Positions 1 to 8,743 of a DNA stretch of 64,000 nucleotides are shown here, piece by piece. Numbering within the stretch: the first letter of the stretch is position 1; the number at the start of each line of letters is the position of its first letter. Origin of the DNA: Hyphomicrobium sp. LHD-15 (GTDB lineage: Bacteria; Pseudomonadota; Alphaproteobacteria; Rhizobiales; Hyphomicrobiaceae); contig NZ_JAVIFT010000002.1 in NCBI RefSeq assembly GCF_031157355.1, forward strand, positions 372,001-436,000, written 5' to 3'. Below the pieces are notes generated by a model that saw only the letters and a program-made list of their open reading frames with translations, had not been told where the DNA came from and made no database searches. A program made the translations under genes and the position numbers.

Positions 1-92
1 GAAATCCGGCCGGCGTCGATCTCCTGCATGGGTGCGCGTACGGCGTTGCGCCATGCGATCCCAATCAGACGTCCGGCCAAATGATCGGTCAT
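1..92 (-). CDS. MOSC-like protein, N-terminal fragment
   Basis: An ATG on the minus strand at 92 opens a frame that runs off the left edge (about 30 codons, starting MTDHLAGRLIGIAWRN). The segment around RAPMQEI resembles the N-terminus of MOSC domain proteins, where an RAPM-type motif follows a GIA-type strand. The fragment begins 16 bases after the stop of nnrU on the same strand, so the two may be co-transcribed. MOSC proteins are molybdenum-cofactor sulfurase-like carriers, which would suit the molybdenum cofactor genes nearby, but too little is visible to be sure. Confidence 0.45.
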   Translation of the reverse strand, partial: MTDHLAGRLIGIAWRNAVRAPMQEIDAGRI

Positions 93-108
93 GAAGCCGT
101 GCTCATCG

Positions 109-702
109 TCACGGCGCGAAGCTCGTCGAGACGATAGGGACGCCGATCAAGGCGCCGTGTCCCCAGAACATGATCAAGGCGTAGAGAGCGACGCCGCCGA
201 CAACGACGAGGATGTCGTTGACCGGGCTGGTCGGTGCAGCAGGCTGAGCAGTGCCGGGGCGGCGCTTGACGGAAATCCGGTCGTAGACGCCGAACGCCAG
301 GAAGCTTCCGAACAGCAGTAGCGAGCCCGCGTCGCCGTTTACCAGAAGGTGGGCGAGCGCCCAAAACTTGATGGCGGCGAGCAGCGGGTGTTTGGCTTTG
401 GTGCGGATGCGGGAGGGGATAAACGCGGCGACCAGCAGAATAATTGCCGGCAGCATCAGCAGGAACGCGATGTGGCGCGTCCAGGACGGCGGATCCCACA
501 GCACCGGGTTCTTGCCCGGCATGAGCTGGAGCTTGTGGTAGCCGACGACGATCAGCACCAGGCCGATCAAGGCCAGCGCCGAATAGGCGATTTTGTAGGC
601 CGGGGCGCCGAAGCGCTCAACAAGGCCGTCGCGCAGGCTGGGGGACGTCGGCACGAGGTGGACGGCAAAGAAGAGGAGGAGGCCGAGCGTTAACGGAAGC
701 AT
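109..702 (-). CDS. NnrU family membrane protein
   Basis: This 197-residue protein is almost entirely hydrophobic, with about five or six membrane segments beginning at the N-terminus (MLPLTLGLLLFFAVHLVP). The PLLAAIKFWALAHLLVNGD segment around residues 105-125, with conserved His and Asn in a membrane helix, is typical of the NnrU family. The length matches the family. NnrU was named from denitrification gene clusters, but its biochemical role is not settled. No nitrite or nitric oxide reductase gene is visible, so a denitrification role is not supported by context. A short gap separates it from a following MOSC-like gene. Confidence 0.85.
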   Translation of the reverse strand: MLPLTLGLLLFFAVHLVPTSPSLRDGLVERFGAPAYKIAYSALALIGLVLIVVGYHKLQLMPGKNPVLWDPPSWTRHIAFLLMLPAIILLVAAFIPSRIRTKAKHPLLAAIKFWALAHLLVNGDAGSLLLFGSFLAFGVYDRISVKRRPGTAQPAAPTSPVNDILVVVGGVALYALIMFWGHGALIGVPIVSTSFAP

Positions 703-859
703 GCGATGATCCTTGTCTCACGGTTGGCTGGCGGCTGCTGGCGAACGGGATGAAACCTCGGCGCGCATGCAATTTTTGCAGTGCAACCGACATTGACCCG
801 ATAGCGGGGTTTTTAGCATAATCACGGGCGGGCGGAACGCGTACATCAGTGAGGCCCCA

Positions 860-1312
860 ATGGCGTCGAGCGAAGGCTGGACAGAGAAGAAGAACATTCG
901 GGGTGGACGGGGCGCATCCGCGGCTCGCGCGCGTTCGCGGTCGTTGAAGGATGCGTTGTCGGCTGCAGGTCTCGACGAGGCCGAGCGGATCGAGACCGAG
1001 CGCCCGGCCGGCCGATTGGCGGATGTGTTGCCGGCATCGCCAAATCCCCTCATGACGCCACGCCTTGCTTTCTTCGATGAGGCCGACGAGGCGCTTCCGC
1101 GCGTGCTTTCGACCGCGCATCGTGTCTCGTCCGGTGTCGTCTCACCGGCGCCCTGGCAACGGGCCGCAAGCCGTGGACGCAGACGGACGTTGCTGCAGAA
1201 TACCTTCGGTTGGGTGATGACGCTCGTGGTGGCGGGCACCATCATTGGTTTGGCGGGACGCTATCTCGCGGTTCCGCCCCATCTTCAGACCATGCAGCAG
1301 GCACGCCAATAA
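860..1312 (+). CDS. hypothetical single-pass membrane protein
   Basis: I do not recognise this 150-residue protein. The first 110 residues are polar, rich in Arg, Ala and Ser, and look disordered. A single hydrophobic segment at about 116-136 (FGWVMTLVVAGTIIGLAG) is followed by a short tail, so a C-terminally anchored protein is likely. It diverges from nnrU across a 157-base gap. Codon use matches the surrounding GC-rich genes, which supports real coding. Confidence 0.6.
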   Translation: MASSEGWTEKKNIRGGRGASAARARSRSLKDALSAAGLDEAERIETERPAGRLADVLPASPNPLMTPRLAFFDEADEALPRVLSTAHRVSSGVVSPAPWQRAASRGRRRTLLQNTFGWVMTLVVAGTIIGLAGRYLAVPPHLQTMQQARQ

Positions 1313-1452
1313 TGCTCATTTCCGCGATGAAGCGCGACGCGTGATCCTGCTCCCACTGTCACCGGCAGGGCGCGGTGGGGGAAACGCGAATCAGATAATC
1401 GAAATCTCTTAATCGATTTTCGATCGTCCATTCTGCGGGATCTCGTAAGCCT

Positions 1453-2139
1453 ATGATGCCTGCCGCCGAAATGCAGAGGGCGCCCGTTCGCGTCGCGACG
1501 CAGCAACCTCAGCCGCTGCACGATGGAATAGAGACCGGCAGCCGGATGCGCTTGTCGGTGGTGCCGCCGGATACGCGAGCGGCCGATCAGCTCGCCCACA
1601 CGATGCGTCTCGTCAAAGCTGCCCGCTTCAATGCGGCGACGCGGCTCGAGCGGAAAGAGGCGGTATCGCTGTTCACGCAATCGATGGTGGCGCTCTATTT
1701 CGTCGGGCTCGCGGTGTGGCAGGCGGTCTATGTCGGGCAGATCGACGACGCGACCAACCGCCTGATGACGTTCGTGCAGCTGGTTTCGTCGGTGTTCACG
1801 CTGATCCTCGGACTGCTCGAGGCGATGAACGACTACAAGATGAAGGCGCACCATCTGCAGAACTGCGCACTGGCGGTTTCGGAGCTGGCGCAGGAGCTGA
1901 TGATCGCGCGTCCCTCGACGCCGCAAGAGGTGCAGGAGTACCGGCGGCGCTACAACGAGGCGTTGCGCGCTTGCCCGGTCAATCACGCCCGCATCGATTT
2001 CCTCTGCGCCAAGCTGGACGATGGCAATGCGAGCCAGCTCCAGCGCTTCCTGCTCGGTGCGCGCTACGTGCTCGACGTCTACGGCCTTTACGCGCTGTTC
2101 CTCGCGGTGCCGCCGCTCATTTGGTGGCTGCACCAGTAG
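1453..2139 (+). CDS. SLATT-type membrane protein
   Basis: A polar N-terminus (1-65) is followed by membrane segments at about 72-95 and 104-124. Then comes an amphipathic helix containing LLEAMNDYKMKAHHLQNC (121-138), and a final hydrophobic stretch at about 206-226. Two transmembrane helices followed at once by an E..x.Y..KA..LH.C helix is the hallmark of the SLATT superfamily. SLATT proteins are predicted membrane-pore effectors linked to SMODS/cGAS-type nucleotide signalling. No nucleotidyltransferase or SLOG gene lies nearby, so this is an orphan member. Its 3' end overlaps the convergent next gene by 23 bases. The family call is from pattern recognition only. Confidence 0.6.
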   Translation: MMPAAEMQRAPVRVATQQPQPLHDGIETGSRMRLSVVPPDTRAADQLAHTMRLVKAARFNAATRLERKEAVSLFTQSMVALYFVGLAVWQAVYVGQIDDATNRLMTFVQLVSSVFTLILGLLEAMNDYKMKAHHLQNCALAVSELAQELMIARPSTPQEVQEYRRRYNEALRACPVNHARIDFLCAKLDDGNASQLQRFLLGARYVLDVYGLYALFLAVPPLIWWLHQ

Positions 2140-2902
2140 AGGCAGGAGAGGGCTCCGCCTTGGCGGGCGTTGCCGTCTCGTTAGGCTTTGAAGCGGGAGC
2201 CGGTTCCGGAACTGTCGCCGCTACGGGCGGAGCTGCAGGCGTCGGCGTAGGCGGCGTCTTGGGAACGGCCGTCGTGACGCACGCTTCGCGGATCTTTGCT
2301 TCCGCCAGCTCCTTGGTTTTTAGGAACTCTCCGGTGAACGGAATGAACGTGAGCCGCGTGAGCTTATAGAGCTCATTGGTGAAGGTGGCGCCGCAGTCGA
2401 GAACGAACTGGTGCAACTCGGCCATGCGGCAGGTTTCGAGAAGGGCCTTCGCATCCTGATTGAGGATGCGTGCGTCGTAGGCTTTGGTGATGCAGCGATC
2501 GACGTCGGCCATGGCGGCGATGAGGTGATCCTCGAATATCGGCTCCAGCGCCGAGAACTTGAGATCGCCGGCCGCTTCGCGGATGGCGAACAGGTTCAGC
2601 AACACGTTCTTGTTCCAGTCGACATAGGCTTCGTCATAGGCCTGCTTGCGATGGCGGACCTCTTCGACATCCGCATTGCGGCGAATGGCCGAGGCGACCA
2701 TGCCGGCGCGGGTGCGGCGCTCATAGACCAGGTGGGCGATGGTCTCGATGGCCTGGCGGCGGCTTTGATAGGCGGAGTAGGTTTGGGCGAGCCAGGCGCC
2801 GACACTGGCGGTGATGATGCCGTTGATGGCGGCGGAGGCAAGCGCGAAGGTGATCAACTGGCGGCGCGTCAAGCGGGCCTGGCGCAACAGTGCTCTCGAC
2901 AT
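2117..2902 (-). CDS. hypothetical membrane-anchored protein with Pro/Ala-rich tail
   Basis: I do not recognise this 261-residue protein. A basic N-terminus (MSRALLRQARLTRRQ) precedes one hydrophobic segment at about 17-38. A helical domain with several Cys residues follows (roughly 45-205). The last 50 residues are rich in Pro, Ala and Thr, like a periplasmic linker or wall-spanning tail. It converges on the SLATT-type gene with a 23-base overlap of the 3' ends. It lies downstream of moaA on the same strand, with a 133-base gap, so an operon with moaA is possible but not compelling. Confidence 0.65.
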   Translation of the reverse strand: MSRALLRQARLTRRQLITFALASAAINGIITASVGAWLAQTYSAYQSRRQAIETIAHLVYERRTRAGMVASAIRRNADVEEVRHRKQAYDEAYVDWNKNVLLNLFAIREAAGDLKFSALEPIFEDHLIAAMADVDRCITKAYDARILNQDAKALLETCRMAELHQFVLDCGATFTNELYKLTRLTFIPFTGEFLKTKELAEAKIREACVTTAVPKTPPTPTPAAPPVAATVPEPAPASKPNETATPAKAEPSPASTGAATK

Positions 2903-3035
2903 GGCGACCCCTCCCCGGACCGATCGCCAGCTCTATAGCATTTTTGGGACGAGAGAGGTGCGCCCGACGGGTGACATGGATGTCGGGAATCCTAAGTGCC
3001 GGGAATGACGCCAAAACGCGGATCGGAGAACGAGG

Positions 3036-4082
3036 TCAGCCGCCGGTCACGCTCATATGGCGCGCGACAGCCGGGCGCTGGCGGCGGCGGTCGATGACGA
3101 AATCGTGACCCTTCGGCTTGCGGGCGATGGCGTCGTCGATGGCTTCGAACAGGAGCCCGTTGTCGGGGCTCGCGCGCAGCGGCGCTCTCAGGTCGGCCGC
3201 ATCCTCCTGGCCCAGGCACATGTAGAGGGTGCCGGTGCAGGTGACGCGCACGCGGTTGCAGCTTTCGCAGAAATTGTGGGTCATCGGCGTGATGAAGCCC
3301 AGACGTCCGCCGGTCTCCTTGATGCGCACATAGCGCGCGGGGCCGCCGGTGCGGAACGGAATGTCTTCCAGGGTCCAGCGGTCGAGCAGGCGCGCGCGCA
3401 CGATCGAAAGCGGCAGGTACTGATCGGTGCGGTCGCCCTCGATATCGCCGAGCGGCATGGTTTCGATCAGCGTCAGGTCGCAGCCTTCGCCATGGGAAAA
3501 ACGGATCAGGTCGTCGATCTCGTCCTCGTTGACGCCCTTCAAGGCGACGGCGTTGATCTTGACGGACAGGCCGGCGCGCTGGGCAGCCTTCACGCCGTCG
3601 AGGACGATCGCGAGGTCGCCCCAGCGGGTGATGGTCTTGAACTTCGCGGGATCAAGCGTGTCGATCGAGACATTGATGCGCTCGACGCCGGAGGCTTTCA
3701 GGTTGCCCGCGTATTTCGCGAGCTGGCTGCCGTTGGTGGTCAGCGTCAGCTCTTCGAGGCGCCCGCTTTCGCGGTGGCGCGAGAGCGATTTGAATAGCGA
3801 CATGATGTTCTTGCGCACGAGCGGCTCGCCGCCAGTTATGCGCAATTTCTTGACGCCCTTGGCAACGAAAGCGGAGCAGAGTCGATCGAGCTCTTCGAGT
3901 GTCAGCAGGTCCTTCTTGGGAAGGAAGGACATGTTCTCGCTCATGCAATAGACGCAGCGGAAATCGCAGCGGTCTGTCACAGAGACGCGCAAGTAGCTGA
4001 CATGGCGACCGAACGGATCCACCAAGCCGGCCGCGGGGGACGGGTGCTCGTCGCCAAACGATGTCGGTGTCGTGAAGTCCAT
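3036..4082 (-). CDS. moaA: GTP 3',8-cyclase MoaA
   Basis: This radical SAM enzyme carries out the first step of molybdenum cofactor synthesis, rearranging GTP to 3',8-cyclo-7,8-dihydro-GTP. The N-terminal 4Fe-4S motif is C39-x3-C43-x2-C46 in [12 protein letters not shown]. The C-terminal cluster is C272-x2-C275-x13-C289 ([18 protein letters not shown]). The protein ends in Gly-Gly, as functional MoaA does. At 348 residues it is close to the usual length. mobA and mobB lie about 3 kb away. No moco riboswitch is apparent upstream. Confidence 0.97.
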   Translation of the reverse strand: MDFTTPTSFGDEHPSPAAGLVDPFGRHVSYLRVSVTDRCDFRCVYCMSENMSFLPKKDLLTLEELDRLCSAFVAKGVKKLRITGGEPLVRKNIMSLFKSLSRHRESGRLEELTLTTNGSQLAKYAGNLKASGVERINVSIDTLDPAKFKTITRWGDLAIVLDGVKAAQRAGLSVKINAVALKGVNEDEIDDLIRFSHGEGCDLTLIETMPLGDIEGDRTDQYLPLSIVRARLLDRWTLEDIPFRTGGPARYVRIKETGGRLGFITPMTHNFCESCNRVRVTCTGTLYMCLGQEDAADLRAPLRASPDNGLLFEAIDDAIARKPKGHDFVIDRRRQRPAVARHMSVTGG

Positions 4083-4300
4083 GCGTCAGTCCCGGATCGC
4101 GGTGACACGGCGTGCTCTGCCATCGGATGATGTCGCGCGCCGCACCATAAACATCGACGGATCTTAACCCATTAAATGAGCGAGGCTACCGCCAACATCA
4201 AGTCCACCTCTGACTTGTGTCATAAGCTTGCGCAAGATACTGCTAAGCCAAAATCCCCGCCAGAAAGGGGAACAACGACCTCTTTGGGGGAGGAAATATC

Positions 4301-6004
4301 ATGGCCAGCGCAAATGGCACGTCAAATGGGGCGTTGACGCAGCCCGGGTGGCTCGATCGCGAGGCTATTGTCGCGTCTCCGGGGTTCAACCGATGGATGG
4401 TTCCGCCGGCTGCGCTCTGCATTCATCTCTGTATCGGCATGGCCTACGGCTTCTCGGTGTTCTGGAAGCCGCTTCAAGGCGCCCTCCTCGGTGCCGATGG
4501 AAAGGCCCTACCCGAATGCTCGGCCGGCGCGGTGACGTTCGCCGAGAAGGCGGCCGGCACATTGCGCGCGCTGACCGCGACGGACTGCAACTGGAGCCAG
4601 TTCGATCTCGGCTGGATGTATACCTTCTTCTTCGTGCTGCTCGGCGTATCCGCTGCCATATGGGGCGGCTGGCTCGAGCGCGCTGGTCCGCGCAAAGCGG
4701 GGCTGGTCTCGACACTCTGCTGGTGCGGTGGTCTCCTGATCGCAGCGTTCGGCGTTTACACGCATCAGCTTTGGCTGATGTGGCTCGGCTCGGGCGTCAT
4801 CGGCGGCATCGGGCTCGGTCTCGGTTACATCTCTCCGGTCTCGACGTTGATCAAATGGTTTCCTGACCGGCGCGGCATGGCGACCGGAATGGCAATCATG
4901 GGCTTCGGCGGCGGCGCGATGATCGGCTCGCCGCTCGCGACGCTGCTGATGGATCATGTGTTCAAGACTCCGACGGAACCCGGTGTCTGGCAGACATTCG
5001 TTGCGATGGCCGCGATCTACACCGTGTTTATGCTAATCGGCTCGTTCCGCTATCGGTTGCCGCCCGCGGGCTGGAAGCCCGAAGGCTGGAAGCCGCCGAC
5101 GAACAACCACGCAATGATCACCTCCAACCACGTGCACCTCGACAACGCGCACAAGACGCCTCAGTTCTGGCTGCTGTGGACCGTGCTGTGCATGAACGTT
5201 TCGGCCGGCATCGGCATCATCGGCGCGGCCTCGCCGATGCTGCAGGAAACCTTCGCCGGTGCGCTGGTGGGGCAGGATGCGCTGGGCTACCTCGACCTCA
5301 AGAAGGACGCGGCACTCGCGGCGGCAGCGGCGGCCGTGGGCGCCGGCTTCGTCGGGTTGATCTCGCTCTTCAATATTTTCGGCCGGTTCGCGTGGGCGTC
5401 GTCCTCGGACAAGCTCGGCCGCAAACTCACTTATTTCATCTTCTTCGTTCTCGGAGCGGTGCTTTATGTGCTCGCGTCGCAGGCTGCGGACTGGAAGGTG
5501 CTTGGCCTATTCGTGCTGTGCTTCTGCATCATTGCGTCGATGTACGGTGGCGGCTTCGCGACCATTCCCGCCTATCTCGCCGACATCTTCGGCACGCAGT
5601 TCGTGGGCGCGATCCATGGCCGTCTTCTGACGGCATGGTCGACAGCGGGCATCCTGGGGCCGGTGGTCGTCAACTATCTTCACGACACACGTCTTGCCGA
5701 GGGGATCGCACCGGACAAGCTTTACGGCCACATCTTCTTCATTCTGGCGGGCATGTTGGTGGTCGGTTTTATCGCGAACCTTTTGGTGCGGCCGGTCGAT
5801 CCGAAATGGCACATGAGCGACGCCGAAGTCGCGGCCGAGCAGGCGAAACTCAAAACAGTGTCCGGTTCTGAATCGGGCGGCTCGTTCGGGATCGGCAAAG
5901 GCGGCCTCGATGCGAAGGCAGCCCTGTTCTGGGCCCTGGTTGGCGTGCCGCTTGCTTGGGGTGTCTGGCAGACTTTCGTGAAGGCGCTCGTATTCTTCCA
6001 ATGA
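4301..6004 (+). CDS. OFA family oxalate/formate-type MFS transporter
   Basis: This 567-residue integral membrane protein has the OFA subfamily pattern of 12 helices, including the GLGYISPVSTLIKWFPDRRG motif around residues 172-191 and a second-half motif ending SSSDKLGRK. OFA members exchange or take up small carboxylates such as oxalate and formate; the substrate here cannot be fixed from sequence. The last ~35 residues (from about 535, ALFWALVGVPLAWGVWQTF) form an extra helix resembling the separate MFS small subunit that accompanies many OFA transporters, so it seems fused here. A GGGGGAGG-like ribosome site lies just before the ATG. Confidence 0.88.
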   Translation: MASANGTSNGALTQPGWLDREAIVASPGFNRWMVPPAALCIHLCIGMAYGFSVFWKPLQGALLGADGKALPECSAGAVTFAEKAAGTLRALTATDCNWSQFDLGWMYTFFFVLLGVSAAIWGGWLERAGPRKAGLVSTLCWCGGLLIAAFGVYTHQLWLMWLGSGVIGGIGLGLGYISPVSTLIKWFPDRRGMATGMAIMGFGGGAMIGSPLATLLMDHVFKTPTEPGVWQTFVAMAAIYTVFMLIGSFRYRLPPAGWKPEGWKPPTNNHAMITSNHVHLDNAHKTPQFWLLWTVLCMNVSAGIGIIGAASPMLQETFAGALVGQDALGYLDLKKDAALAAAAAAVGAGFVGLISLFNIFGRFAWASSSDKLGRKLTYFIFFVLGAVLYVLASQAADWKVLGLFVLCFCIIASMYGGGFATIPAYLADIFGTQFVGAIHGRLLTAWSTAGILGPVVVNYLHDTRLAEGIAPDKLYGHIFFILAGMLVVGFIANLLVRPVDPKWHMSDAEVAAEQAKLKTVSGSESGGSFGIGKGGLDAKAALFWALVGVPLAWGVWQTFVKALVFFQ

Positions 6005-6017
6005 GCGGCTTCGCTCA

Positions 6018-6374
6018 ATGGGGCTGGCCGGCATGACGTGGTGCACGAGAGGTATGGTTTGTGGGAGCGGGGCGGCGATGACCGCCGCGCTTCTCCTAAT
6101 CGGCCCCGGAGACGAATTAGCGACGAGCGGAACGGACAGGGGCGAGGCGGTGGCGAGACATGCCGTGGCCCCGGCGCCCTCGCCGCAACGCGCGCGTCTC
6201 GTTCGCCTGCAAAAGCCGGAGCCTGAGACCGAAACTGTGCGGGATGCTCCGGGTACCGAGGCCTTCCGGACTCTGCTTACGCTTCTAGGGTTGGCCGGTC
6301 TTCTTGCCGCTGCCGGATTCGCAGGCCGAGGGCTTCGCATCGCCCGAACGCGTACTCACTTCGAGGCGGTCTAG
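6018..6374 (+). CDS. small hypothetical membrane protein
   Basis: A 118-codon frame follows the transporter by 13 bases. It has a hydrophobic N-terminal stretch, a polar middle rich in Glu, Pro and Arg, and a hydrophobic helix at about 85-105 (LLTLLGLAGLLAAAGFAG). The start is uncertain: ATGs at 6033 and 6078 are also possible, the last having a GGAG-like site. The last 90 bases overlap the 3' end of the convergent gene at 6285-7040, which weakens the call. No family is recognised. Confidence 0.35.
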   Translation: MGLAGMTWCTRGMVCGSGAAMTAALLLIGPGDELATSGTDRGEAVARHAVAPAPSPQRARLVRLQKPEPETETVRDAPGTEAFRTLLTLLGLAGLLAAAGFAGRGLRIARTRTHFEAV

Positions 6375-7040
6375 AAACGCTCGCTTCTTGTCTGCGCCGT
6401 TCTCTCCCCCGAGATCTCCGGCACCGCATCCGAGGGCGTGGGCGATGTTCTCCGCCGCAGCGTGCTGTCGATCCTTGGCGTCGAGCAGAACGAGGTTCGG
6501 AACGGATGCGCTTTTCTTTTGTTCGTCCGCGGTTGGCGCGGGCAGCGACGTCACGAACAAGATGCCGCTGAACTTCTGGGCGGCGGCTACGAGCACGTCG
6601 ATCTCGATGCGCGCCTTGTCGGAAAGCGGGGCGAGCACGATGCGGGCCGGGGTTCCCGCCGCAAACGCGATGGCCTGGGCCAGCGATGCGCGATTTCCTT
6701 CTTCGGTGCGGATGGGAACGACGCGCACCCCGCCGCGCGCCGCGGCCGCGAGAGTGATTTCGGTGCCGCTTCCGCTCTTCGCGAAAGGCCGACGGTCGCC
6801 GTCCAACGTATCCCAGGCGATCGCTTCTCCTTCGCCGTCGCGGGCAAGCACACTTGCGATCTCGGGACGTGTGTAGTCGAAGCCATCGATGATAATGGCG
6901 ATGGCCGTGCCGGAGGGGTCGCGCCCCGATTTGAGCGGCGGATCGGAGGCGCGGGCTGCACCAGAGATCGGCGCGGTGGACATCATCGCGGCGATGGCGA
7001 TGAGAGCGAAACAAGCGCGTATGGGCTTGGTCTTCAGCAT
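6285..7040 (-). CDS. hypothetical secreted protein
   Basis: The 251-residue product begins with a clear signal peptide (MLKTKPIRACFALIAIAAMMSTAPISGAARA, cleavage near residue 31). The body alternates strands and helices: IAIIIDGFDYTRPEIASVLA early, then a segment with ARIVLAPLSDKARIEIDVLV and ILFVTSLPAP. This suggests a Rossmann-like or subtilase-like alpha/beta fold, but I do not recognise a family. It starts 7 bases after the stop of mobB on the same strand, so it is probably the last gene of a mobA-mobB operon. Confidence 0.65.
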   Translation of the reverse strand: MLKTKPIRACFALIAIAAMMSTAPISGAARASDPPLKSGRDPSGTAIAIIIDGFDYTRPEIASVLARDGEGEAIAWDTLDGDRRPFAKSGSGTEITLAAAARGGVRVVPIRTEEGNRASLAQAIAFAAGTPARIVLAPLSDKARIEIDVLVAAAQKFSGILFVTSLPAPTADEQKKSASVPNLVLLDAKDRQHAAAENIAHALGCGAGDLGGENGADKKRAFLDRLEVSTRSGDAKPSACESGSGKKTGQP

Positions 7041-7047
7041 CGCCGGA

Positions 7048-7569
7048 TCATTTGGCCGGAATGCCGGATTTCGAGAGGATCAACGCGGCAAGTCCCTCGG
7101 TATCGTTGAGATCGAAAACGGGCACGTCTGTTTGCTCGGTCGCATGATCGGCAGCGACGGCGATGACGAGCGGATCCGTTCCGGCGAGTGCGGGACCCGG
7201 ATTTTGCTCACGCCGGCGTACTTCGATCTTGCAGATCGGTTCGTGCTTATAGCCTTCGACGAGCACGATCTCCGTCTGGGGAAGGCGCTCGATGATGTCT
7301 TCAAGTGCCGGCTCCGGTTCGTCGCGCAGCTCGTGGACCAGACCCCAGCGTCGCGGTGACACCACGACGACATCTGCCGCGCCGGCGTTGCGATGGCGTG
7401 CGCTGTCGGTCTCGGGGGCATCGAGCTCGACGTCGTGATGACTGTGCTTGACCGTCGAGACGCGATAGCCGCGACGGGTCAACTCCTTGACCAGCCTTAC
7501 GACGAGGGTCGTCTTGCCGGAATTTTTCCATCCGGCGATGCCGACGACGAATGGCGCAAGGCCGGTCAT
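7048..7569 (-). CDS. mobB: molybdopterin-guanine dinucleotide biosynthesis protein MobB
   Basis: This P-loop GTPase has its Walker A motif at residues 13-21 (GWKNSGKTTL) and the typical TVKHSHHD segment near 40. MobB assists MobA in making the guanine dinucleotide form of the molybdenum cofactor, perhaps by supplying GTP. The 173-residue length is normal. Its start overlaps the end of mobA by four bases (ATGA), indicating translational coupling. Confidence 0.95.
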   Translation of the reverse strand: MTGLAPFVVGIAGWKNSGKTTLVVRLVKELTRRGYRVSTVKHSHHDVELDAPETDSARHRNAGAADVVVVSPRRWGLVHELRDEPEPALEDIIERLPQTEIVLVEGYKHEPICKIEVRRREQNPGPALAGTDPLVIAVAADHATEQTDVPVFDLNDTEGLAALILSKSGIPAK

Positions 7570-8222
7570 GGCGCGTTCTCCTGCTCGGCCGAGGTCGTCA
7601 TGATTGTCTCCGCGAAGGCGAGGTCGTCGGGCGTATTGATGTTGAAGAACGGGTCGATCCCGCGGCCGGCTGCATCGAAATCGGGGAATGGGACGGCCAC
7701 CGCGCCGAGGCGGTCGACGATGGCTTCGACCCTTCTTTCTCCACGTGTAAGCGCGGCTTCAATCGCACCGGTGCATTCCAGCGACCAGAGCGCGATGACG
7801 TGATGGCGGCGTCCGTGCGACTGGGCGACGGAGACGGGGGTGGGTGTGTTTGTCGGAAGCGCGTTTGCGAGGCGTGCCACTAGGTCGAGAGGCACGAATG
7901 GCGCGTCCGCCGAGACGCTCACGACCGCGCGTGCCGTCGGGGTTTCGCGGGCGTGCCAGCGGAGTGCGGCCAGAACGCCTGCCAGTGGCCCCGGATAGTC
8001 CGGGAGATCATCCGGCACCACCGGAAGGGCCAGCGCCTTGAAGCGGGACGGATCTCCGTTGGCATTGATGACCAGCGACGAGACTTGGGGGGCGAGCCGC
8101 TTTGCAGCCTGCGCGATCAGCGTCTGTCCGCCGAGCGGCAGCAGGGCTTTGTCGCCGCCGCCCATGCGCCGGCTCAAGCCCCCGGCCAGAAGCACGCCCG
8201 CTACGTTGCCGCTTTCGGCCAT
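7566..8222 (-). CDS. mobA: molybdenum cofactor guanylyltransferase MobA
   Basis: The protein transfers GMP from GTP to molybdopterin to form the MGD cofactor used by DMSO-reductase-type enzymes. The nucleotidyltransferase signature GVLLAGGLSRRMGGGDKAL sits at residues 9-27, and a conserved Asp lies in the SVSADAPF segment. At 218 residues the length fits. With mobB and moaA it shows that the cell makes MGD-type molybdoenzymes; the nearby OFA transporter would fit formate dehydrogenase chemistry, but no such enzyme is in the window. Confidence 0.95.
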   Translation of the reverse strand: MAESGNVAGVLLAGGLSRRMGGGDKALLPLGGQTLIAQAAKRLAPQVSSLVINANGDPSRFKALALPVVPDDLPDYPGPLAGVLAALRWHARETPTARAVVSVSADAPFVPLDLVARLANALPTNTPTPVSVAQSHGRRHHVIALWSLECTGAIEAALTRGERRVEAIVDRLGAVAVPFPDFDAAGRGIDPFFNINTPDDLAFAETIMTTSAEQENAP

Positions 8223-8275
8223 CTGATGCCTTCAGTTCGTTCGTTGAGCGCGGTCGTGTCGTTCCGCGCTCGTCT

Positions 8276-8593
8276 TCAGTCATTCGCCAGGCGTTCGCAT
8301 GCGGCTTTGGTCTTGGTGAAGACAAACACGCGACCGATGTCGCCTTCGCAGTTGACCATCACGGCTTCGAGATCGAGCGAAGGCGTTTCCTCCATCAGCT
8401 TGCATTCGGGAAAGCGCTTCAGCAACTCATCGGGTGTCAGCACGGCGCCGTCGGCTTCGATGGGAGGGCCGCATTCCCGTCCGGCCTCGGTCTGTTGCAA
8501 CATCCACCAGTCGGCCGCGCCAGCCGGGGCCGAGACGAAGAAACAGACAGCGCTCACGAGGCCCGCCAGGCCGCAACCCGATATTCTCTGCAT
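8276..8593 (-). CDS. small secreted hypothetical protein
   Basis: A 105-residue protein with an N-terminal signal peptide (cleavage near AGA-ADWW, residue 26) and a short mature domain containing three Cys. No family is recognised. It lies 53 bases upstream of mobA on the same strand. The signal peptide and codon bias support real coding. Confidence 0.6.
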   Translation of the reverse strand: MQRISGCGLAGLVSAVCFFVSAPAGAADWWMLQQTEAGRECGPPIEADGAVLTPDELLKRFPECKLMEETPSLDLEAVMVNCEGDIGRVFVFTKTKAACERLAND

Positions 8594-8743
8594 TCGCCCA
8601 GTCCTTATCTTGCGCGTGGAGCGCTGCTCAACCTACCCATCGGAAACAGCAGCGCAACCGGGTCTCATTCCGGGTCCGGTGGCGACTGTCATCCAACAGT
8701 AAGCCCGTCTATAGTCCGCGCGAAAGTGGGGGAGCCATTCAAG

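Noticed and set aside
2985-3007. GGGAATCC...GGGAATGAC near 3000 as another REP copy
   Set aside because: Only part of the terminus matches and no proper stem of the family form is seen.
4083-4300. Molybdenum cofactor riboswitch upstream of moaA
   Set aside because: No matching stem order or conserved loops were seen.
8102-8743. Long upstream extension of the TRAP protein frame
   Set aside because: It overlaps mobA and the small secreted gene on the other strand, and the Tat signal begins at 8744.
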